Of a stretch of DNA of 10,589 nucleotides, positions 6,198-10,589 are shown piece after piece. The DNA is from CAZJJK01 sp964546285 (GTDB lineage Bacteria > Spirochaetota > Spirochaetia > Treponematales > Breznakiellaceae), in NCBI GenBank assembly GCA_964546285.1, contig CAZJJK010000111.1:1-10589 (forward strand), in the 5' to 3' direction. The translations under genes were made by a program, and so were the position numbers. Position 1 is the first letter of the stretch; each line of letters starts with the position of its first letter. The notes under the pieces are model-generated. The model was given only the letters and a program-made list of their open reading frames with translations. It had not been told where the DNA came from and did not search any database.

Positions 6198-7175
6198 ATG
6201 CAATATGAGTTTACCTATTACAAAGAACAAGACTTTTACAAAATAGAAAAGTTGATCCTCGCTTCCTATGATTGGGAATATCCGCTATGGGGGATGAGCC
6301 GGCATGAATTTTCCAAAGGGCTTCATCCCGAATTTACCGGCCATTTCCACGCCTGGGAGCATACAGTCGGGGTGTATCGACTGGATGGTGAGATCGTCGC
6401 CTGTGTCATAAATGAAGGTAATTACAACGGTGAAGCCTTTTTTTTATTCGATACTAAAGAACGTGCACAGGAAAATGAATTGCTGGAGGCGATGATAAAG
6501 TTCGCCAGAACACATAACTGTGCGGTGAGCGATGATAGGAAGAAACGAATAATCAGGCTCTTTGTCCCGGAATGGAACAAGGTCTTGCATGAAAAATTTG
6601 TAAAGAGCGGATTTACCCTGGAGGATTGGACAGAAGACCTTTATATTCTTGATTTTAAGCAAAATCAGTATGATGTTAAGCTTCCGGAAGGGTATTCTTT
6701 TGCTGATGGAAATACAACACCGGATTTTTACTTATCCAATACGCACCGTTTTTCATTCGGTTATGACGGAAATGACCATGCCTGTGAACATGGCGAACAG
6801 GCCTTTCATGAGCTGCGGCAAATGAAGCATTACAAAAAAAATCTTGATCTCTGTGTCCTTGATACACAAAAGAAACCAGTGGCCATGGCTATTTTCTGGT
6901 ACGATGAAGCAATGCCTTACTGTGAACTTGAACCGTTGGGTGTTGTCTGGTGGGAAAGGAGAAGGGGTATCGCCACCGCGATTCTCCATGAGGGAGCTAA
7001 CCGGGTGCTTGAGCTGTTTCCTAATTGTAAGGGGATGACAGGCGGCAGTCAAACTTTCTATCAGAGGATCGGATATGAGAAAAAAGATTCCGCTTATGTA
7101 TATCGATGGGAAATATCAGTGCATCCCTCCTGGGAGAAAGAATCTTTTGAGGAGAGGTATGCCGACAAAATATAG
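6198..7175 (+). CDS. GNAT N-acetyltransferase with two GNAT domains
   Basis: 325 residues, ATG 6198 with AGGAG (6187-6191) at 6 bases. GNAT enzymes move an acetyl group from acetyl-CoA to an amine; the acceptor here is unknown. The C-terminal half carries the acetyl-CoA-binding motif A: CELEPLGVVWWERRRGIATA at 242-261, with the pyrophosphate-binding RRRGIA at 254-259, followed by GSQTFYQRIGYEKK at 283-296 (motif B). The N-terminal half (1-150) has a GNAT-like order, YYKEQDFYKIEKLI, then HTVGVYRLDGEIVACVINE at 55-73 and LHEKFVKSGFTLED at 130-143, but no R/Q-x-x-G-x-G/A loop, so it is likely a non-catalytic GNAT-like domain. The length is about twice a single-domain GNAT. The gene stands alone, with over 100 bases before the next gene, which has its own promoter. 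An aminoglycoside or small-molecule acceptor cannot be judged. Confidence 0.82.
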   Translation: MQYEFTYYKEQDFYKIEKLILASYDWEYPLWGMSRHEFSKGLHPEFTGHFHAWEHTVGVYRLDGEIVACVINEGNYNGEAFFLFDTKERAQENELLEAMIKFARTHNCAVSDDRKKRIIRLFVPEWNKVLHEKFVKSGFTLEDWTEDLYILDFKQNQYDVKLPEGYSFADGNTTPDFYLSNTHRFSFGYDGNDHACEHGEQAFHELRQMKHYKKNLDLCVLDTQKKPVAMAIFWYDEAMPYCELEPLGVVWWERRRGIATAILHEGANRVLELFPNCKGMTGGSQTFYQRIGYEKKDSAYVYRWEISVHPSWEKESFEERYADKI

Positions 7176-7215
7176 GAAATGAAAAGGCGCGGAGTATTAG
7201 TCTAAAGCCCCTTTG

Positions 7216-7245
7216 TTGACTGTCTAAAACGCCGTAGCCTATACT
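7216..7245 (+). promoter_or_regulatory. Strong sigma70-like promoter of M24 peptidase
   Basis: TTGACT (7216-7221), an 18-base spacer and TATACT (7240-7245): five of six matches to each consensus hexamer. Transcription would begin near 7252, giving a leader of about 30 bases before the ATG at 7282. Confidence 0.75.
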
Positions 7246-7281
7246 ACACTCCTGTCGGAATCCCCATAAAAGCTGGTACTT

Positions 7282-8478
7282 ATGAGTTCGATTTTTCCCG
7301 CTTCAGAATTAAATAGGCGTCTGTCCCGCTTCCGAGGGCTTATGGATGCGCAAAATCCCGGTTGGGAAATGGCGGTTATCTTCAGTAAAATCAATCTTTT
7401 ATATTTTACAGGCTCCATGCCCGATGGGATGCTGATCATTCCACGGGAGAAAAAGGCCACCCTCTGGGTTAGGAAGAGTTTTGAACGAACATCGGAGGAA
7501 TCTGAATTTTCTGATATAAGACCCATGCAGAGTTTTCGTGATATAGCTCCCCATTATGGATCCTTACCCAAGACAGTGTATCTGGAAACCGAATTTGTGC
7601 CCCTTGCTCTGTACAGGCGTCTTCAGAAGTACTTCCCCTTTGATGATCATAAGCCCCTGGACTTTCAGATAGCCAGCACCCGTGCCGTGAAGAGTGAGCT
7701 GGAACTTAGTTACATGGAACAGGCAGGCGCTATTCATCAGCGGGTCTTGGAAGAACTGGTTCCCCGGATGTTGCGGGAGGGGATGAGTGAAGCCGATCTG
7801 GGGGCGGAACTGTATCAGGTCATGGTGAAAGAAGGGCACCAAGGGACTACTCGTTTTGCTATGTTCGATACGGAAGTGGCGGTAGCCCAGCTTGGATTTG
7901 GGGAAAATTCCTTATATCCAACCAATTTTGACGGTCCGGGAGGAAGCAGAGGTTTAAACGCCGCGGCACCAGGCCTTGGTTGCCGCGAACGTACATTAAA
8001 GAAAGGCGATCTGGTTTTTGTGGATATGGGTTTAGGCGTTAATGGGTATCATTCGGATAAGACAATGACCTATATGTTTGGTAAAGCATTATCTGATAAT
8101 GTTATAAATATTCACCGGCAATGCGTGGATATTCAAAACAGGATCGCGGAAATGCTAAAACCCGGCGCTGTGCCGGAGCATATTTATGAAACCATAATGG
8201 ATGGGCTGAGCGTTGATTTTAAGAAGGATTTCATGGGATTTGGAAACCGCCGGGTAAAATTCTTAGGCCATGGTATCGGTTTAACCGTAGATGAATTACC
8301 GGTCTTGGCCGTGAATTTTAAGGAACCCTTGGTGGAAAACATGGTGTTCGCGGTGGAACCCAAAAAGGGAATTGCAGGCGTTGGAATGGTAGGTACTGAA
8401 AACACCTTCATCGTAACACCCCAGGGGGGGCGATGTATAACGGGTACTAATCCCGGATTGATATTAGTTGATAGATAA
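7282..8478 (+). CDS. M24 family Xaa-Pro-type aminopeptidase
   Basis: 398 residues, ATG 7282. The protein has a creatinase-type N-terminal domain (about 1-140) and a pita-bread metallopeptidase domain (about 145-398), as in Xaa-Pro aminopeptidase and prolidase, which cleave bonds next to proline in peptides in the cytosol. The five expected metal ligands are all present: Asp248 (VFVDMGLG), Asp259 (GYHSDKTMTY), His330 (FLGHGIGLTVDELP), Glu359 (VFAVEPKKG) and Glu373 (GTENTF). This predicts an active two-metal enzyme, although the family also includes creatinase-like and other hydrolases, so the exact substrate is open. Residues 205-232, with many Gly and Pro (FGENSLYPTNFDGPGGSRGL), are an insertion between the metal-binding strands and may shape the substrate pocket. 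No Shine-Dalgarno is obvious before the ATG. Transcribed on its own from a strong promoter. Confidence 0.88.
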   Translation: MSSIFPASELNRRLSRFRGLMDAQNPGWEMAVIFSKINLLYFTGSMPDGMLIIPREKKATLWVRKSFERTSEESEFSDIRPMQSFRDIAPHYGSLPKTVYLETEFVPLALYRRLQKYFPFDDHKPLDFQIASTRAVKSELELSYMEQAGAIHQRVLEELVPRMLREGMSEADLGAELYQVMVKEGHQGTTRFAMFDTEVAVAQLGFGENSLYPTNFDGPGGSRGLNAAAPGLGCRERTLKKGDLVFVDMGLGVNGYHSDKTMTYMFGKALSDNVINIHRQCVDIQNRIAEMLKPGAVPEHIYETIMDGLSVDFKKDFMGFGNRRVKFLGHGIGLTVDELPVLAVNFKEPLVENMVFAVEPKKGIAGVGMVGTENTFIVTPQGGRCITGTNPGLILVDR

Positions 8479-8501
8479 TGTTTCCTGTTTTATAGCTTGT
8501 C

Positions 8502-8606
8502 CTTTCTTATTATCAAAACTATGTAGCTACCTATGTCGAACGGGATGTCCGGCAGTTAAGGCAGCTTGCCGGCCTCGGAGTGTTCCAGCGTTTCATCATG
8601 CTATGG
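8502..8606 (+). pseudogene. DUF4143-type ATPase gene remnant
   Basis: One frame, without a start codon, reads YYQNYVATYVERDVRQLRQL and continues AGLGVFQRFIML (8508-8603). This is the conserved centre of DUF4143 proteins, the C-terminal domain of a large family of AAA-type ATPases that are common in anaerobe genomes (family form W-Y-x-x-Y-x-x-T-Y-x-E-R-D-x-R, then F-x-x-F). Only about 33 residues of a usual 380-430 residue protein remain. No ATPase P-loop or upstream part is seen, because the intact M24 gene ends 23 bases before. A recombination or deletion leftover. Confidence 0.72.
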
Positions 8607-8653
8607 ACTCTTCATTTTTCTTTAGCTCATGATGATGAATTATTGACAAATGC

Positions 8654-8681
8654 TTGTAATCTTTGGGTTTTGATATATACT
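8654..8681 (+). promoter_or_regulatory. Candidate promoter of tetR-hydrolase unit
   Basis: TTGTAA (8654-8659), a 16-base spacer, then TATACT (8676-8681). A perfect TTGACA also lies at 8643-8648 but is 27 bases from this -10, too far for sigma70. The -10 directly touches the palindrome at 8682-8704. Confidence 0.45.
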
Positions 8682-8704
8682 ATAAGCGACTGATGGTCGC
8701 TTAT
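8682..8704 (+). promoter_or_regulatory. Probable TetR-family operator
   Basis: ATAAGCGAC, TGATG, GTCGCTTAT is a perfect 9-bp inverted repeat with a 5-base centre, 23 bp in all. It starts at the base after the -10 box, so it would cover the transcription start. It is about 190 bases upstream of a TetR-family gene in the same direction. TetR proteins bind such 15-25 bp palindromes and often repress their own gene. A further GGTCGC (8708-8713) repeats the right half 13 bases on. Binding is inferred. Confidence 0.6.
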
Positions 8705-8723
8705 GGCGGTCGCATTGTGAAAT

Positions 8724-8755
8724 GAAGAACCCCAGGGCAAGCCCCGGGGTTCTTC
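8724..8755. repeat. Strong 13-bp hairpin with CAAG loop
   Basis: GAAGAACCCC (8724-8733) pairs fully with GGGGTTCTTC (8746-8755). After one A-C mismatch, GGG pairs with CCC, closing a CAAG tetraloop (8738-8741). There is no T-run on either side, so it is not a standard terminator. The CAAG loop inside a GC-rich stem is repeated at 8841-8854, suggesting a repetitive palindromic element. It lies in the leader of the tetR mRNA. Confidence 0.6.
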
Positions 8756-8786
8756 GTTGGATAGGAAATTTATTGTACTGGCGGGG

Positions 8787-8862
8787 CCATACCCCGACAC
8801 GAAGATTATTGAAACACATATCTCATATACGCACCTTTTTCGGAGCAAGCTCCGGGGTATGG
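8787..8862. repeat. Palindromic element, apparently interrupted
   Basis: CCATACCCCG (8787-8796) is the exact reverse complement of CGGGGTATGG (8853-8862). The right arm directly follows an inner stem CGGAG, CAAG, CTCCG (8841-8854). If 8797-8841 (about 45 AT-rich bases) is removed, the arms and inner stem join to one continuous 30-base palindrome. This looks like a REP-type hairpin with a later insertion, though a long-range RNA fold would look alike. Confidence 0.5.
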
Positions 8863-8893
8863 AAAGCCGCCTTCCAATCAAAAGGAGTTTGAT

Positions 8894-9553
8894 TTGGCGA
8901 ACCCAACTTTTTATCATCTCGATGAAGAGAGGCAAAGAGAGATATTGGAAATCGCGATGGAAGAGTTTGTAAAACATTCCTATAAGGATGCGTCGCTGAA
9001 TAGAATTATCGATGCTTGCGGGGTCGCGAAGGGCAGTTTTTACCGGTATTTTCTCAATAAACAGCAGCTGTTCCAGTATCTCATAGAGTACACAAGGGCC
9101 GCCAATCTCAAGCGCTTTGAAGAAGCCTTCTCACCGCCGGTGGACGATTTATTTGCTGCTTGGAAAACCTTCTATTTATCCATCTATGAATACGACCGGA
9201 CCATGCCCCTCTATACGGGCTTTCTTTTCCTTTCGTCCTATTCCCTGGATAAAAAAGAGACCTACATCCTTAGTCAGCAAAACAGAGCTATCCTCGCGGA
9301 GAGGATGAAAACCATACTGACTAGGTATCAGAAACAGGGCTGTATGGACAGCCAAATAGATCCAGCGTTTTTGGCGTACATACTGATCGATATGCACGAA
9401 GGGGTGTTCGATTATTTGAACCACCGGTATCGAATCGATTTTCATGAAAGGGCTGTACATAAGAAGCCCTTGTTTGCACTGAAGCGGAAAGAGCTCGAGT
9501 CGGTATTGGATTCGTATATTTATTTCATGAAGAAAGGAGCAGGAATACCATGA
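8894..9553 (+). CDS. TetR-family transcriptional repressor
   Basis: 219 residues. The start is TTG (8894-8896), chosen because GGAG (8884-8887) stands 6 bases before it and the N-terminus then fits the TetR family. The DNA-binding domain is clear: AMEEFVKHSYKDASLNRIID at 21-40, ACGVAKGSFYRYF at 41-53 (recognition helix around 46-52) and NKQQLF at 55-60. The C-terminal ligand and dimer domain (65-219) is variable and gives no ligand clue. Its stop overlaps the start of an alpha/beta hydrolase gene by ATGA (9550-9553), so the two were translated together and the hydrolase was probably its target. A perfect palindrome at 8682-8704 next to the promoter is a likely autoregulatory operator. The TTG start may keep expression low. 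The protein itself appears intact. Confidence 0.88.
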   Translation: MANPTFYHLDEERQREILEIAMEEFVKHSYKDASLNRIIDACGVAKGSFYRYFLNKQQLFQYLIEYTRAANLKRFEEAFSPPVDDLFAAWKTFYLSIYEYDRTMPLYTGFLFLSSYSLDKKETYILSQQNRAILAERMKTILTRYQKQGCMDSQIDPAFLAYILIDMHEGVFDYLNHRYRIDFHERAVHKKPLFALKRKELESVLDSYIYFMKKGAGIP

Positions 9554-10424
9554 ATACCGCTAAATTAGGTGAGGAATTTGAAAAATTCAAAGAAGATTCT
9601 TTGAAAGAGATTGTTTCAACATCACGAGGGGATTTTACTGTCTATACCATCGGGAAGGGTGATCCCACGGTGTTATTTTTACCGGGCGGTATGGCAGATA
9701 GAGAGCTTTTTTTTCTTCATATGAAGGCTTTAAGCTCCTACGGGCGGATCATCACCCTCAAATATCCCTATATATCCCGAATATCGGAGTATGTTGATTG
9801 AATACTCGAGCTTCTTGGAAAGCTACACTGCTCTCGGGTCTATGTGATGGGGCATTCCTTCGGCGGGATACTCGCGCAGGCTCTTGTCCGTGAATCACCG
9901 GGTATGTTCAGAAAGGTGATCTTAAGCCATACCACCGCCGTTGACGGCTTGGTTCCCAATGCGTTGATTGAAAACGCCTTGGGGCTCTTAAGCGGGTGCT
10001 GAGGCTTATGCGGATACTACCCGGTTGTATGATCAGAAGAATCAATATGAAAAAGATGGACCGGATTATATCCCAGATCAGGGAGGAGGAACGGGAGTTC
10101 TGGGGGGGCCATATTATTAAACTCTTTGCTTTTAAAGAAAAGAGGGAATCCATAAATATGCTCAAGGCGATGATCGATTTCGGAGTCAACTATCGATACT
10201 CCCCGGAAGATCTTTCAGCTTGGGATGGAGAGCTGCTCATAATCGATTCAGAGGCGGATATGGGTATACCGTCGATTGAAAGAGAATGCGTCAGGCGCTT
10301 GTATCCCGGGGCTGAGAGTGTCACCTTTTTGGATTTTCCTCATCTGGCGTTGCTCAGCCAGCGGGAAGAATATTTGAAGATATATAAGTGCTTCTTCTTT
10401 CCAGGGCAACTTCCGGAAAACTGA
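9550..10424 (+). pseudogene. Alpha/beta hydrolase broken by stop and frameshift
   Basis: ATG 9550 overlaps the tetR stop (ATGA). The reading frame is open to a TGA at 9799-9801 (83 codons, PTVLFLPGGMADRELFF strand and oxyanion region), continues in the same frame after the TGA (ILELLGKLHCSRVYVMGHSFGGILAQALV) to 10000, then must shift by one base near 9981-9990 into the frame that ends at TGA 10422-10424. All catalytic elements of an alpha/beta hydrolase are there in order: nucleophile elbow GHSFGG with Ser codon 9856-9858, acid Asp in LLIIDSEAD (10245-10247), and His in FPHLALL (10341-10343). The full product would be about 291 residues, normal for the fold. A single G-to-T change (GGA to TGA) and loss of one base in GGGG explain both lesions. 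Two lesions make a sequencing error less likely. Substrate unknown (esterase, lactonase or peptidase type possible). Confidence 0.85.
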
Positions 10425-10573
10425 GTATACTGCTGCCAATTCTGTTGTAGCCTGACAATCAAGCCTAAACCACCAGAAGTCTTGCGAGCCAGTCCGAAAT
10501 AGACCGATCCAGGTTGATCCTTCTCCTTCAGCTCCCCGGCAGGGAAGACAAAGCTTCGAGACACTAGGGAGCC
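10425..10573 (-). other. Unassigned coding-like fragment, minus strand
   Basis: After the hydrolase no plus-strand gene is seen. On the minus strand a frame beginning after an in-frame stop near 10575, with a possible GTG at 10564, reads RSFVFPAGELKEKDQPGSVY, then GGLGLIVRLQQNWQQY (residues 33-48), and runs into the hydrolase region. Its composition looks protein-like, but I recognise no family. The LQQNWQQ part matches a stretch at 6151-6174. Upstream parts would lie outside or be lost, so this is probably a gene tail or remnant. The rest of the stretch holds no clear terminator or RNA. Confidence 0.25.
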
Positions 10574-10589
10574 CTATCGCCATAGAGCG

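Noticed and set aside
8643..8681. Perfect TTGACA at 8643 as the -35 of the tetR promoter.
   Set aside because: The only good -10 (TATACT 8676-8681) is 27 bases away; sigma70 needs about 16-19. TTGTAA at 8654 fits better.
8627..8977. Minus-strand open frame of 116 codons over the tetR promoter and start.
   Set aside because: It overlaps the palindromes and the conserved TetR N-terminus, and the translation has no recognisable domain.
9799..9840. TGA at 9799 as a selenocysteine codon with a hairpin just downstream (AGCTT and AAGCT around 9808-9824).
   Set aside because: The position lies in a non-catalytic link before the nucleophile strand, the possible stem is only about 5 bp, and a second lesion (frameshift) exists in the same gene. 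Pseudogene is simpler.
1..10589. CRISPR array, tRNA, rRNA or a multi-gene defence island.
   Set aside because: No regularly spaced repeats, no tRNA-like cloverleaf or rRNA sequence recognised, and the helicase is beside a sugar kinase, not defence genes.

Overview
The window looks like a chromosomal accessory stretch from a spirochaete, most likely a gut Treponema-like bacterium. I infer this from the gene mix (stand-alone GMP synthase ATP-pyrophosphatase subunit, DUF4143-type and IS630-type remnants, moderate GC, many decayed fragments). No rRNA or marker gene is present to prove it. I see no tRNA, rRNA or CRISPR array.

Left third (1-3304, minus strand): a DinG/XPD-type iron-sulfur helicase with a degenerate nuclease-like N-terminus is followed, 12 bases downstream, by a PfkB-family sugar kinase that runs off the left edge. 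Both look intact and form one operon. The helicase appears to have a -10 box directly against its GTG start.

Middle scar (about 3370-4703): a ZIP-type metal transporter that has lost both ends (minus), a decayed IS630-type transposase (plus), and the 3' third of a YgjP/WLM-type metallopeptidase (plus) lie side by side. Both flanking genes have lost their 5' ends exactly where the IS remnant begins and ends, which suggests an IS-associated deletion between two formerly divergent genes.

Centre and right (4752-8478): guaA-type ATP-pyrophosphatase (minus, strong Shine-Dalgarno, dyad in its leader), a 465-base AT-rich gap, a two-domain GNAT acetyltransferase (plus), and an M24 Xaa-Pro-type peptidase (plus) with its own strong sigma70-like promoter and all five metal ligands.

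Right end (8479-10589): a short DUF4143 ATPase remnant, then a regulated unit. A promoter with a perfect 9+9 palindrome just downstream of its -10 box, two CAAG-loop hairpins (one apparently interrupted by about 45 bases), and a TetR-family repressor with a TTG start overlap by ATGA with an alpha/beta hydrolase. The hydrolase is broken by an in-frame TGA and a frameshift, so the repressor may now control a dead gene. The last 165 bases hold a coding-like minus-strand fragment that shares a LQQNWQQ-encoding stretch with the leader of the GNAT gene. I found no convincing new defence or metabolic system. The best leads are the TetR palindrome, the interrupted palindrome, the helicase's degenerate nuclease domain and the shared LQQNWQQ repeat.
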